64,000 nucleotides of DNA from Flaveria trinervia (lineage: Eukaryota > Streptophyta > Magnoliopsida > Asterales > Asteraceae): the NCBI GenBank assembly GCA_025506515.1, contig CM046443.1:91394349-91458348 (forward strand), given 5' to 3'. Shown here piece by piece: positions 11,440-23,265 of this stretch (positions within the stretch are counted from its first letter, which is position 1; each line of letters opens with the position of its first letter). Both the position numbers and the translations under genes were made by a program. The notes under the pieces are model-generated. The model saw only the letters and a list, made by a program, of their open reading frames with translations. It ran no database searches and had not been told where the DNA came from.

Positions 11440-11929
11440 TATACTTCGAGAGTTAGAACAAAACTCTTTAACTGGTGCGAATAGATAGATGCGATTGGGT
11501 CAATCGTGCGGATGGACTAATGCGGATGAGACAATCATGCGATTGAATTAATGCGGATGAGTCAATTGTGCGATTGAGTAGGTGCGGATGAACAATGTGA
11601 ATAGGGTGTTCAGTCATACGAATGGATGGGCGACTGAGTTCAATTGTGCGTATGGGAGGTGCGATTGAGTTCAGTCGTGCGATTGAGCCAATCGTGCGAG
11701 TGAGGCTGCTGGATTTGAAAATTTGAAGATTTTGCCACTTTGACAAAAAAATATGATTTTTCACAAACCCTAATCTGCCGTAAGCCAGAAAACGTGAACT
11801 TTTAGACCTGGAGACATTAAAAAACACTATTTTACCAAAAAGATGGTGTTTTTGATTGCAAAACATGAGATTTACACCAAAAACGATTGAATTACACACA
11901 AAATCATGAGCCAAGGCTCTAATACCACT
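11440..11929 (-). promoter_or_regulatory. Copia A leader with half-site array and primer-binding site
   Basis: The leader lies between the 5' LTR and gag. At 11915-11929 the minus strand reads AGTGGTATTAGAGCC directly after the LTR end; this fits an initiator tRNA-Met primer-binding site (TGGTATYAGAGC) with one mismatch. A CpG half-site array covers about 11480-11700. The 148-codon frame across it is not a gene. Confidence 0.8.
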
Positions 11930-12652
11930 TGTTAGGACCGTTTAGGTACGGAGTACTAACTGATTCTAAGCATATACCAACTCAAATAGTGCGGAATCAT
12001 ATTGATTGGCGATCCAGTTAGGGAGAACACAGTTAATATCACTCTAACAATTAATGAAACGTTATGAATGATTAGAACACGATCACCTGTGATCTATGAA
12101 CTTGGAATAGGTCTTCTTGAGTCTCTAGACGGCTAGGGTACGATTATGTGCGTAGGTATTCGAATTGTTCTGTTTTTCCATGAATTAGGTGGTATTTATA
12201 GGTTAGGGTCTTTCATTCGTACGACTGAACCATTAGCATGGTTCAGTCACGCGACTGAAGCATGTGATTGATCCATCCGCACGACTGAAGGTCCAGTCGT
12301 GCAACTGAGTCAATCTTATGTCTCAATTGTGCGACTGATCCAGTCTCCTGGTTCAGTCGGGCGACTGGGCCATTAGCATGAAGTATTCATGCGTATGGTA
12401 CATTCGCATGAGAACTTCACACAATTAAGTTTGAATATGTTTCTCAATCATTATTGACTAAGAATTATGTAAACAACCACAAACCTATATAGTTAGTTCA
12501 ATATGCGTTATCACACAATAAACAATGAAATATTAAACATTATATGCATCAACCACACATTGTATTTCATTCATACCCATTCAATTACATATGTTTAAGA
12601 CATGAAAGACATTTTACATTAAGCTCCTAAACTAGATACACATGTATTTACA
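11930..12652 (-). repeat. 5' LTR of copia A
   Basis: The 723-bp unit begins TGTTAGG and ends TTTACA on the plus strand (TG...CA). It aligns with the LTRs of element B (28725-29470 and 41836-42573). It holds a half-site array at about 12210-12410. The adjacent AAGAT (12653-12657) is one expected target-site copy; the other lies off the left edge. Confidence 0.88.
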
Positions 12653-12654
12653 AA

Positions 12655-12843
12655 GATATTCAGATCAACGAGTCATTGCACTTTGTTGAGAAACCTGTTG
12701 AAATTATGGATCGCATTATGAAGAAGACTAGAACCACAACTACTACAATTGTCAAGGTTCGTTTGGAGAATAAGTGTGGAGCTGAGTTCACTTGGGAGCA
12801 TGAGGACCACATGAAGGAAAAATACTCGCATTTGTTCTCTTAG
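12655..12843 (+). pseudogene. 3' end of a Ty3/gypsy pol gene (family 2 element)
   Basis: A 62-codon open stretch ends at a TAG at 12841-12843 and contains KPVEIMDRI, VKVRLENK and AEFTWEHED. This is the typical C-terminal tail of plant Ty3/gypsy polyproteins, downstream of integrase. Its 5' part is missing because copia A was inserted here; the remainder should lie left of the window. The polypurine tract and LTR follow directly. Confidence 0.85.
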
Positions 12844-12874
12844 TTTATTCTTATTTTTGGGACGAAACTCTTTT

Positions 12875-12887
12875 AAGTTGGGGAGAC
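12875..12887 (+). promoter_or_regulatory. Polypurine tract of family 2 gypsy element
   Basis: AAGTTGGGGAGAC lies directly before the TGTAACATC start of the LTR, the expected place for the plus-strand primer of reverse transcription. Confidence 0.8.
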
Positions 12888-13084
12888 TGTAACATCGTGT
12901 AATTTTTTGGCTAATTGAAAGTTTGCATCGTTAAATTCTTGTAAGGACCTTTACTGTCGTTTATGAAACTCATGGGGGCTTTATGTGTGCTTGCAATAAT
13001 TTTTTAATTTGAAAATTTATAGTTTCATTAAATTAAACTTAATGTTTAATAATAAAAAGATACAAATATTGATAAGAATATTAA

Positions 13085-13116
13085 CAATAATAATGCTAAT
13101 AATAATAATAATAATA

Positions 13117-13155
<39 letters not shown>

Positions 13156-13221
13156 ATTATTGTTAATAATAATAATAATAATGACGATGATGATGATGAT
13201 GATGACGACAATATTAATAAT
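13085..13221. repeat. TAA/ATT microsatellite
   Basis: Runs of AAT and its complement with a GATGAT tail. The same position in the second family 2 LTR (20330-20395) also has a TAA run, so it is ancestral to the LTR. The solo LTR at 13222 inserted directly beside it. Confidence 0.9.
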
Positions 13222-15300
13222 TGTAAGGCCCCATCCCCGGGACGCTACAGCTGGTAAATCAGCGGAAATATAGAAATAACTTTTCATATCATTACAATTG
13301 CTTTTGCAATTTAATACAAGCGTTCTGTTTCAAAACATCGTTCGTTCGCATTATAATGCAAAAACATTAAACAAAAGAATGCCATCCAAAAGAGCTGAGT
13401 AGCCCCCCCGCGCCATCCTCAGCAACTTTACCTGCCAACTAGAAACACATAAAAGTCAGCGTTGCTGAGTGAGTTCTAGTTTTATAATAAAACATACTTT
13501 TCTTTCATTAAAACCGTTCTTTATTTCATGTGATTATACATCATACGTACAAATAGATAGTATCATAATTATCTTCATCATTCATTCGTTATCTTCCATT
13601 CGTTCATACATTCATACTTCCATTCATTCGTTCATCATCTTTTCTTTCCATCAAAACCATGAACTTTACCCTTCAGTCTCTTGGTCCTGGGCCTAAGCCT
13701 ATCATAGACATTCCATTACGGAGCACAGCACCTCCTGGCCACAGTACCTAAGATAAAGTTCAGGTGTACCATTGTCATGTGCTATGCCCTTCAGTCCTCA
13801 TGGTACTGGGCCTAAGCCTGTCATAGACCTTCCATTACGATGCATAGCACCTCCTGGTCACAGTACCTAAGGCAAGCAACAATGGTTCCATACAAATGGT
13901 CAATCACAAAGAAAGATCCCGATGTGCATCCTCACGGGGTAGCAAACCCGCACACCATTGGGTTAACATCTTACAAAGGGGCGTGTCCCGACTGGCTTGC
14001 AAGACTTTCATTACTTTCATCATTCATTAATGCATCCATTTATCATGTTCCTCATTTCATTATCTTCCACTTTATGTTACATAATACTTTCATTTCATTC
14101 ATTAACATTCAACGTAAAGTCATGGGAAAGATAAGCATACAAAGCAAGAAACATAACATACACAGTCAATATCATCATCATACAAGGCATCATCATACAT
14201 ACAAACATACATCATGCATAATCATACAACATCATACATCATCTACATCAACATCATACCCAACATAACCTCTAAGTCCTCAAAATTTGTCTTACATGAA
14301 CTTACGAGAATCTTCCACGTTAAAACTTACATCTGCACTTTCCCCCGAAAGTCAGTAATTACACTACATTTTCCTCAGGTACACCAGCCCTACTTGATCG
14401 TATGGGCACCTTTCAGTCGCATGACCTCTCATGCGACTGAACACCATGCGAATGGATAATATGAGAATGAGAACCTATGCGAATAAACCAATGCGGATGA
14501 ATACTTGTGCGAATGGACCTAATGCGGATGGAAGCGTATGGGCCTCAATCGCATGACTCCCCATGCGAAGGACCCTCAGTCGCACGACTGGCAGGCGTAT
14601 GGGCTCCAGTCATACGTCTCACATGCGAATGAACCTCAATCGCACGACTGGCATACGTGTGGACTTCAGTCACACGACTCACATGCCATTCGGTCGCATA
14701 GCCCTAACTGTGTAGAATGCAGATTTCTCCCGAACCCAATCTACCATTTCGGCCTCAAGCTCTTCCAAACCTCCTCTAAGCCCAAATCAACAATCCTAAC
14801 ATTGATAATGCATACCAAAACACCATACAAGCACACAAGCCCGAAATCATACATCACTCGCAACATACACAAACACATACACACGGGTCAAACACACACA
14901 TTTCAAAAACGGGTTTCATTATGTGTTCCAGCCCTAAATCAGTTGAAAACGGGTAAAAGAGGGGTCCTAGAACTCACACAAACGACCAAAACGAGAAGAG
15001 ATTCGATTAGACCCGCTACACTTCGATTAGACCCGCTACACTTCGATTTGACCCGCTACACTTCGATTTTGCACGCTTGAATCCACTCGAACCAAGCTTT
15101 TTCTCCCTTTTCTCCTTTTTCCTCTTCTCCTTTCTTTTGGATGATTTTTCACAAGTGTGGGGAGAGGGTGAGGACTACCCTCTCCCTTTAAATACCTCCA
15201 CTCACCCAACTTTCTCTCATTGGCGAGTTTGGTCCCTCGGCTTTGGACTTATTTCTTATTCTTCTTTCGCCGGCTTCAAAGAAAATATCCGGGTGTTACA
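13222..15300 (-). mobile_element. Solo LTR, Ty3/gypsy family 1, inverted orientation
   Basis: The unit reads TGTAAGGCC...GGGTGTTACA on the plus strand, so it lies on the minus strand. It is 2079 bp long with exact 5-bp target duplications ATAAT at 13217-13221 and 15301-15305. It contains the repeated GTACTGTGGCC-type segment seen in the copy at 5179 (here about 13680-13870 in inverse), a CpG half-site array (14395-14705), and the short repeat GATTAGACCCGCTACACTTC (15002-15070). Confidence 0.93.
14395..14705. repeat. CpG half-site array inside family 1 solo LTR
   Basis: About eighteen half-sites with partners GCGACTGAA, GCGAATGGA, GCGGATGA and GCGTATGGG. It is the inverse-orientation counterpart of the array at 5735-6075. 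Confidence 0.85.
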
Positions 15301-16264
15301 ATAATGGTAATAATAATAATAAAATTATAATAATAATAGTAATAATAACTAAGAATAATAATAATAATATGTTATTAATAATAATAATTTGTAAGAATTA
15401 TTAAACTTAAAAATGTATAAAACTTTAATTTAAAAGTTAAGGGGGCCTATTTGCTAATTTTGAAACTTTAAACATTTAAGGTTCTTGCATAAAATGTAAA
15501 ATCAAAACTACAGGGACTAAAGTGTAAATTTTAAAATTACAACCCAACCCCCCCCCCCCCCCCCACCCCGTATTTCTGGCGGCCTCTCCGGCCATCATCG
15601 GAGAGCTCCGGCGACTCTACAACCCACCAAAAACATTCGTTTAGACCTCAACCGTTGCAAATAAATTCGTGTGTACATTTCGAACCTTAACCGCACTTTA
15701 ATTTGAGTTAAACGCTGGAAATGGGTGTCGATTGAGCTTGGTAACTATCGACCTCAATGCTCTAACCGTTCGGTCTGTAAATTCAATAATAACCCAATTA
15801 ACTTTACCTAATCAATCATCTATCTATTCCTAAACGTTTAATCAACAAAAATTCATCTGAAATAAACACACACAACAAGTTCGATCACCATCTTCATCGA
15901 GAACCTGTGTGTACTCGAAGTTCATCGTTTGGGCATCAAGAACTGAAAGTGATAAGGGGTTTTGAATCAAGATCATCATCTCAGGCACCCAAAAAGTTAA
16001 TTGAATTATAATAAACATTTCCACCTTGTTTGCACGGTTTCTAGTCGCGATCTGTTCTTCGTGGGATTCATCTTCAATACGAACGTGTTCCTGTAATTAA
16101 ATGCTTACATTTGTTCAAATTTACATGGGAACAAAAGCCCCATGATTGATTTGGTTAAAAACATCGAACTGATGTTCGATTTGAACCAAGAACAAACTAG
16201 GGTTCTTGGATTTGAGGGTTTCCATATGATTGTGTTTTTAGAATTTTAGGACCGGGTCTTAGCA

Positions 16265-16375
16265 CGGCCAAGGCCCTTAGTCCACTGGTAACAAATTTGC
16301 ATATCACGCCCGAGGTCCCGGGTTCGAACCCGGCAACCTCCACTAAATTTTTTTAAGGCTCTTTAGCCTTCAAAA
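16265..16375 (+). repeat. tRNA-like (SINE-like) segment with hairpin, in family 2 LTR
   Basis: A box-A-like TTAGTCCACTGG (16279-16287 region) and a perfect box B, GGTTCGAACC (16321-16330), lie about 40 bp apart, in a context resembling the 3' half of a plant tRNA-Asp (TCACGC...CCCGGGTTCGA). A T-rich tract follows, then a hairpin AAGGCT-CTTT-AGCCTT (16355-16370). The T-stem is imperfect and no full cloverleaf is evident, so it is not called a tRNA gene. The same module is present at 23160-23265. Confidence 0.6.
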
Positions 16376-17631
16376 AAATATATAAATTCTGAAAATTATT
16401 AAAAATAATTTTATAAATAAAATTTATTTTTAAATCACTTTAGTAAATTTCTGTAAATTTATTTAAAATATTATATTTTTTTATATAAAATAGTACTAAC
16501 AAGGGTTATAATTAGTTTATTTTTATATGTTTAAATATATACATGTATAAATGACATATATATACATATATAAACTATAAATAGTTGAAATCAACAAAAA
16601 TATTATTGGTTGTTACGTTCTCCCTAATTATAGACTAGTTGGGTTAATTATAAAACTTTATTTACATTTTATCACTTAATTTCACAAAACAATAAAAAGG
16701 ATAGTTAACTTTCCTTTCATTGTATTAAAATATATATATTTATGATTTTGATAACTAACTTTATTTATTTATAAAATTAACCCCCACATTCCCATCGAAA
16801 CCCTAGTTCGCATTAAAAGGTTAATCTTAAACTTAAACTTAAACTTGAAAATTATATATTTAGGTATCTTATGAAATACTACTTTGGAAGTTGCTTATTA
16901 TTCTTTTTTATCATCATTTATACAATTATACATCATGTGAGTATTTCTATACCCAATTTTTTCATATTTTCACACTTTGGGGTGAAACATGTTACCTTAT
17001 AACCGTTGCACTTGTAAAACGTTTGATTCTTGTAAACTTATGGCAATTCACTTGTATGTTATGGTTAGTTGACCTTAGTAATTACCATGTATTGATGATT
17101 ATATGTACAATCATTAAGTATTGCTAGCCTGGAAACGTTATAAATCTATGGTCCTGAGAAGCCTGCTTGGTTGATCCAAGTATACTTAGCTAATAGTATA
17201 AACTTGTAAACATTGAGACTTGTAAAACTGTCAAGGTTTGATCGTGCATTCTGTCTTACATCCCTAGTTACTTTGTTCTCTAACTTATAACATGAATTGC
17301 CATCTTTTATATACTTATGTATTGAAAACTATGGAAATCTCACCAACATTATTGTTGACCTTTTTATTTTTAACATGTTTCAGGAAATGCGCAAGTTTGA
17401 TTGTTATCTTGAAGCTATTTCACACCTAGGACTGGACCTAGTCAAATAAATGGATGAACTTGAAATATTACTTCTTATGCTTGTTGTTTTACTTATTTAA
17501 GACTTATGCTTGTAATGTTACATTTGGAACTTATGACTAATATATTTGGATTTAATAATAGCGTTATGTGGCTGTGAACAATCTTAACTCTCACATCTCG
17601 ACGTTTCCGCCGTCAAGGTTGGGGTGTGACA

Positions 17632-19364
17632 TAAATGACACTATATCTCAAAAAAATTCTTATATATTTGCATCAGTCTCAAAACATTATGCTTTTCCTC
17701 TATAAAAAACTTATAAATTTAAAATTGGGCTATGAGACTCACCTTTTACTCTGGTAGATTCCCTATAAAAAATTTTACAAACAATTAATATTTCTTCAAA
17801 ATATTCAGCATCTCAAATTATAAAAATCAACACAGAAGTTATATTCATTCATATGTTAAGAAACTTTTACAGCAAATACATACAAAAATCTAATAAAACA
17901 TGCCAAAATTTCATATATTAACTATTTACAGTTTATTTTCTGGAATTTTTACTATGTTTGCATAAATTAGAAAAAAAATACTTACGGGTCTCTAAAATCA
18001 CAAAAGTTTATCATAATTTACATACCAACATGTATACTGCATAATAATTTCCAGAACTACTAAATCATAACAAAACTCTTTTTAATGATTTTTATTATTT
18101 TAACAATATTTGGTAAACATAGCAGACTATATTCAAAAATTTTAAATTTTATACAAACTGTTCTAATCTAATTATTATCCTTTGTATAAAGTTTTCATGA
18201 TTTATTTTCTAGCATAAACATTTTTTCTGATTTTTGAATTATAGATTTTTCTAAAATTTGTAACTTAAGCATAACTACAAATTAGGTCATGAAATTTATT
18301 TTACAGGTTTTATAAAACGTAAGAATTGTCATATAATTTTTCTAGCTCTTTACCAGATTCGTTTCTTCTGGTTGATAATTTTCTTTTAACAAATTAAATA
18401 AATTATATAAAATATTTTAACCATAACATTCACTATGATTTTTGCAGATTGTTATTTCTTAATATTTCTAACAAGTTCTCGGTCTTTATTCCCACAATCA
18501 CAATCATTTAAATAACAAATCAAATTTATCAAGATTACATATAGTTTCAACCCTTATTTGTAATCTTTTGTTTAATTCTATAGTTTATCATATTTTTCAG
18601 ATTCTCAAACCTTTCTTATGGATTTTTGAATAAAGATGAAGTGTTTTGTAAAGTTTAGTAAAGAACCTTCATGTTCTAATCAAAAGGGTTGGTTATGTAT
18701 GTTGTTTAAACACATAAATCTTGTAAACTTAGTTGCTTAGTGATTAGGAGTTGGAACCTTTATTTTGATAGAAGGAGAGGGTGAAAGGTAGTGATGGTAG
18801 CTTCTTTCTCTTGATGAATCGACTTGGATGGTGTCTTGAGCTCTAAGGTCTTGATTTTCTTGTGATCCGGTTTGGAAGATGATGAGCACTTGAAGCTTTG
18901 GATGATGATGTGTGGTTGATATGGACACCGAAAAAAGAGTTGGCGGATGATGATTGTGGTTGAGCCGAGTGTCAGAGGCGTTGGTGTGAAATTGTGATCG
19001 ATGGAATGGTGGTTGTGGAGTGGTTTTTGGTCGAGAGCTCCATGTAGTGGAGCTTCCATCATTAGGTCTAGATGTAGGTTAGTGAGGTGGTAGTTTTAGA
19101 CTTTTTAGGTGGCAATTAGGTGTGTAGGTGCCATGGTTTGGAGGATGAAGGGTGTATGTGTGGTGATGGGTGGCGGATTCTTAGGGTGGATTAGTGTATA
19201 GCCGATTAAAAGTGGTTTAGGGTGTTAATGACTTTCTTAGTTCATTAAGTTTAGGATTAGTCATAGGTTTAGGTGCTTATTTGGGTTACTTAGTTCATAA
19301 CGAACCAAGATTAGAACAAGATTATATATTTGCAAAATGACTTTCTTAGGTGATGCTTATGTTG
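17632..19364 (-). repeat. Probable Ty3/gypsy LTR (family 3), inner part
   Basis: The sequence is AT-rich and has no supported gene. It is continuous with 44928-45512 across the family 1 insertion (TSD TGTTG). Read on the minus strand, the joined segment starts TGTGACAACCCT at 45512, a frequent start of plant gypsy LTRs, and is at least 2.3 kb long. Its far end was not located; the family 2 element adjoins at 17631. The small frames at 18737-19062 (minus) lack domain features and are probably LTR leader sequence. Confidence 0.45.
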
Positions 19365-20342
19365 TGTAAGGCCACGTTTCCGGGACGCTTACAGGTGGTC
19401 ATTCATCGCACATATAACATATAATTTCATCCTTTTTCATAAAAGTGTTACAGCGGAAACATTAAAACAATATTTTCATTTCATCAAAATGCTTTTGCAA
19501 AATACTACAAACGTTCATTACATAATATCATTTTACATTTCGTTACAAAAGCATTAAAAACAATGGATGCCATCCCAAAAGAACTGAGTAGTCATCCCGT
19601 GCCATCCTCAGCAACATACCTGCCAACTAGAAACACATCAAAGTCAACGTTGCTGAGTGAGTTCTAGATTTAAAAATAAAACATACTTTACTTCCTTTAT
19701 AAAACCATTCATTACTTTCAAACGCGATCACACAACGTACATACACATATATAATATAATTATTATCTTCCATTATGTTCGTTACATTCTTCCATTCATT
19801 AATCATCGTACATTACATTATCATTCGCTTCATAACATCATTTCCTTCCGTGCATTCATTTCATACATATCGCACTTTTCGCACAAATCGCACCTTCGCA
19901 TCGTCTTACCCAAAGTACATATCGTACAAATTGCACACATGAGGTAGCCAAAATCGCATGCACATAGCACACAGTAAATACCACATCGCACGTATCGGAG
20001 CAGTTACCAAAACTGAACTCCCTGCTGTGTCTATAGTCCTCATGATATCCATCATACATATCGCACAAATCGCACCAATGGAGTGGTCACTAAGACCGAC
20101 TCCCCTGTGTGTGTGAGAACTTTTAAGGTTTAGCCAGAATCACAGGCCATCTTGTAACATCTTGTATTTTTTGTTAATTAATAGTTAACCTCGTTTATTA
20201 TTTTAAGGGCTATTTATGCCTCTTTATGAATTTGTGTGTTATTTATGTTATTTGTTTATTAGTCATTAAGTATTAATATTAAACTTAATAACATAACTTT
20301 AAATTGAAAAATAATAAATATAAAATAATAACTATAATAATA

Positions 20343-20386
<44 letters not shown>

Positions 20387-20778
20387 GTAACATTGATGAT
20401 ATTAATAAATTTAGAGCAAATTATTTAAAATGGTTGGAACTTAAAGTACATAAAGCTTAGGGGGCATATTTGCCAATTAATAAACTCTAACATTTAAGTT
20501 TGGGCATAAAATAATAAAGGTGTGAAACAGGGACTAATTGTGTAAATTTTAAAAAAAACCCTTTAATCCCCGTTTTTCCGGCCGATCACCGGCCACCGCC
20601 GGCCGCGACTCCGGCCACCCCTAAAACCATCAAAACTTGACGTTTTCTTGATATAAAACCGTCCCCAAACTGTTCTTGAACTTGTTTCGAACACCATTAT
20701 GACCTTAGTTGCATTTAAACGTCGGTTATGAACCCGAACGAATGATTAACCGAAACATCTTAAACTCCATAGCCGTTC

Positions 20779-22658
20779 TGTAACACCCGAATATTTACTA
20801 TTTTGAAGCCGGTGGCGAAAGAAAAGAAAATAGAGTCCAAAAGTCGAGGGACCAAACTCGCCAACGAAGAAAAGTTGGGAAATGGGGTAATATATGTAGG
20901 GAGAGGGCAGCCCACTCTTCCTACACTCACATTTCAACTTACAAGAGAAGAATAGAGAAAGAAGAGAAAAAAAAAGAGGAAAAAGTGTTGGTTCGGGTTG
21001 GTTCGGGTCCCCAAAATCATCGTGAAGCAAGCCAAATCGAAGCTCTTGTCGTTGTGCTCGTTTAGGTGAGTTCTAAGACCCCTCTTTTACTTGTTTTCAA
21101 ACGATTTGGGGCTGGAAAACATCTGAAATCGAGTTTTTCGTATGTGTGTAAGTTGACCCGTTCGTGTATGTGTATGTGTATGTATGATGCGTTTGTGACT
21201 TGATTTCTTGCTTGGTTGTGCTTGAATAATGTTATGGTATGCATCCCTAAGGTTTAGGATGTTCGATTTAGGCTTAAAATGGGTTTAGATGAGTTTGGAG
21301 GCCGAAAACCCTCGGCTGCAGTCGGGATGAACTGCATTCTGCATCAGTTAGGGCTAGGCGACCGACTGGAGGCCGAATGGAGGCCATACGGCCGATTAGG
21401 GTGCGATTGGGGTTCATTCGCACGATTGGAGGGCAGTCGCATGGGGGTCATGTGACTGAAGGACCATTCGCACGACTGAAGGTCCAGTCGCATAGGTGTT
21501 CATCCGCATTGTCCATTCGCACGACTGGATGTTCATTCGCATAGGTGTTCATCCGATTAGTTCATTCGCATGATGTTCAATCGCATGGAGGCAATGCGAC
21601 TGAAGGGTGTCCATACGCCCGAATAGGGCTGTTGAACCCGAGGAAGGTGTAGATTGACTTCTGACTTTTGGGGGAAAGTGCAGGTGTAAGTTTGATGTAA
21701 AGTTCCCATAAGAGTTTTTAAGATGACGATCGAGGTCTTAGAAAGCATGTTGGGCATGATGATAATGATGATGTTGCATGTTTAGGCTGGTTATGTATGC
21801 ATGATGTTGCCCTGTATGATGTGATGTTGATGCATGTTAATGTTCCTTAATATGATGTTTAATATCTTTCCTATGGCTCTATCTATATGATGAATGAACG
21901 AAGTATTATGTAACGTAAAGTTAAAGATAAATAAAGAGGAACATGATGAATGAATGCATGTATTAATGAACGAATGAAACGTCTTGCACACATCGGATAA
22001 CGGTCCTTCTTGGTGATTGACCCTGAATGTAGAACCTCTACCGCTCACCCCTAGTACTGTGGCATACGTTTAGCTGTTCATTTGTTGACTTCGGCCAGTA
22101 GCTAAGACTGATGGTTACTCCTAGTACCGTGGCATACGTTTAGCTGTTCATTTGTTGACTTCGGCCCGGTAGCTACGACTAACCGGGGTTTAGCACATGG
22201 TATTGGTATGGATGATGTCCGATGCGCAAGTAAGGTAATGAAAGAACGAATGAACGAATGAAGAAGATAATAATGATATTATCTATGTGTACGTACGATG
22301 TGTGATCATGTAAAAGTAACGAACGGTTTATATGAAAGTAAAGTATGTTTTTTTATAAAACTAGAACTCACTCAGCAACGCTGACTTTGATGTGTTCCAG
22401 TTGGCAGGTAACGATTGCTGAGGATGGCACGAGCGACTACTCAGCTCTTTGGGATGGCATTCTTTTGATTAATGTTTTTGCATTGTAATGCGAACAAACT
22501 ATTTTTGTAATGAATGTTGTATTAGTTTGCAAAAACATTTACATGGAAATGAAAGTTTGTTTTAGTTTTCCGCTGCGATTTATTAAATACAAATGTAATT
22601 ATATGTTTTATGTGCGATGAGAACCCAGCTGTAAGCGTCCCGGGAACGGGGCCTTACA
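20779..22658 (+). mobile_element. Solo LTR, Ty3/gypsy family 1, innermost insertion
   Basis: This 1880-bp unit reads TGTAACACCCG...GGGGCCTTACA, with an exact 5-bp target duplication CGTTC (20774-20778 and 22659-22663). It is nested inside a family 2 solo LTR that is itself inside a family 1 LTR. Its repeated middle segment is built on TAGTACCGTGGCATACG (about 22050-22150), different from the other copies. A half-site array spans 21350-21615. Confidence 0.94.
21350..21615. repeat. CpG half-site array, innermost family 1 solo LTR
   Basis: About fourteen half-sites (CATTCG, CAGTCG, CATCCG, CAATCG) with partners such as CACGACTGGA and CATAGGTG, plus a few CGGCCGAT variants not seen in the other copies. 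Confidence 0.82.
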
Positions 22659-23159
22659 CGTTCGAACATTAACACCTCTTAATAGCCTAATTAACTAACC
22701 TAAACGATACTATACCCTTCATTAATTGAGCACAACACTCAATTGCATCTGAAACAAACTCAATCTTCGAAATTGAATCCCGTCCTTGTCGTGAACCTGC
22801 AACCTAGTCGAGGCCACTGTCCAAGCGAGTTGAACCGAAATTGACAAGGGGCATTACCTCAGGAGCATTGTCTAAAGCTACCCACGAGGTTAATTTGATT
22901 ACTTTCATCATTTTCACATCCATTGATTCAACATTCAACCGCGGCTTGTTCATCGTTGTTTCTTGACGGGTTAAGCTTCAATCGGGTAATTGAAACTACC
23001 TAAACATTCGTTTCATCATAGGGAATCAAAGCCCTATGGTTCCAAGCCCTACACTGGTCGATTTGGTCTTCAATTTTGATTCAAATCAAACTAGGATTCT
23101 TAAGAATTGGGGCTATCTTGAAACTAGTGTTCTTAAGATTTGGGAACCAAGTACAACCG

Positions 23160-23265
23160 CGGCTAAGGCCTTGGTTCACTGGTTCCCTACTCGGTTGTCA
23201 AACTAGAGGTCCCGGGTTCGAACCCGGCACCCTCAACATAATTTTTTAGGCTTTTTCAGCCTTTA
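23160..23265 (+). repeat. tRNA-like (SINE-like) segment with hairpin, second copy
   Basis: It has the same order as 16265-16375: a box-A-like TTGGTTCACTGG, the perfect box B within GGGTTCGAACCC (about 23215-23226), a T-run, and a hairpin AGGCT-TTTTC-AGCCT (23248-23262). The loop differs from the first copy while the stem is kept. Confidence 0.6.

Larger units (their letters stand above)
1..12652 (-). mobile_element. Ty1/copia retrotransposon A (Sirevirus-like), partial, degenerate
   Basis: Seen on the minus strand, in 5' to 3' order: LTR (11930-12652), initiator-Met-type primer site, leader, gag with a CCHC knuckle, protease, integrase, reverse transcriptase, RNase H, a 2.6 kb non-coding spacer, and the start of an extra reading frame at the left edge. 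The 3' LTR lies outside the window. This gene order (integrase before RT) defines Ty1/copia, and the extra frame after pol is the Sirevirus arrangement. The body is interrupted by a family 1 gypsy solo LTR at 5179-7265. Every gene has frameshifts or stops, so the element is dead. The base after the LTR (AAGAT at 12653) should be one target-site copy. Its layout matches element B at 28725-42573 block by block. Confidence 0.9.
12888..17631 (+). repeat. 3' LTR of family 2 Ty3/gypsy element, interrupted
   Basis: It starts TGTAACATC and ends GGGGTGTGACA. Removing the nested solo LTR (13222-15300) leaves about 2.66 kb. The same sequence recurs as a solo LTR at 20153-24505, confirming both ends. It contains AAT/TAA microsatellites (13085-13200, 15301-15390), a poly-C run (about 15549-15563), a tRNA-like/SINE-like segment (16265-16375), and AT-rich DNA elsewhere. 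No gene is supported inside it. Confidence 0.88.

Noticed and set aside
16265..16345. Genuine tRNA gene
   Set aside because: Box B is perfect but the T-stem and acceptor do not pair properly and no anticodon arm is evident.
18737..19062. Minus-strand frames with His/Pro/Ser content
   Set aside because: No domain, no splice or codon support, and inside a probable LTR.
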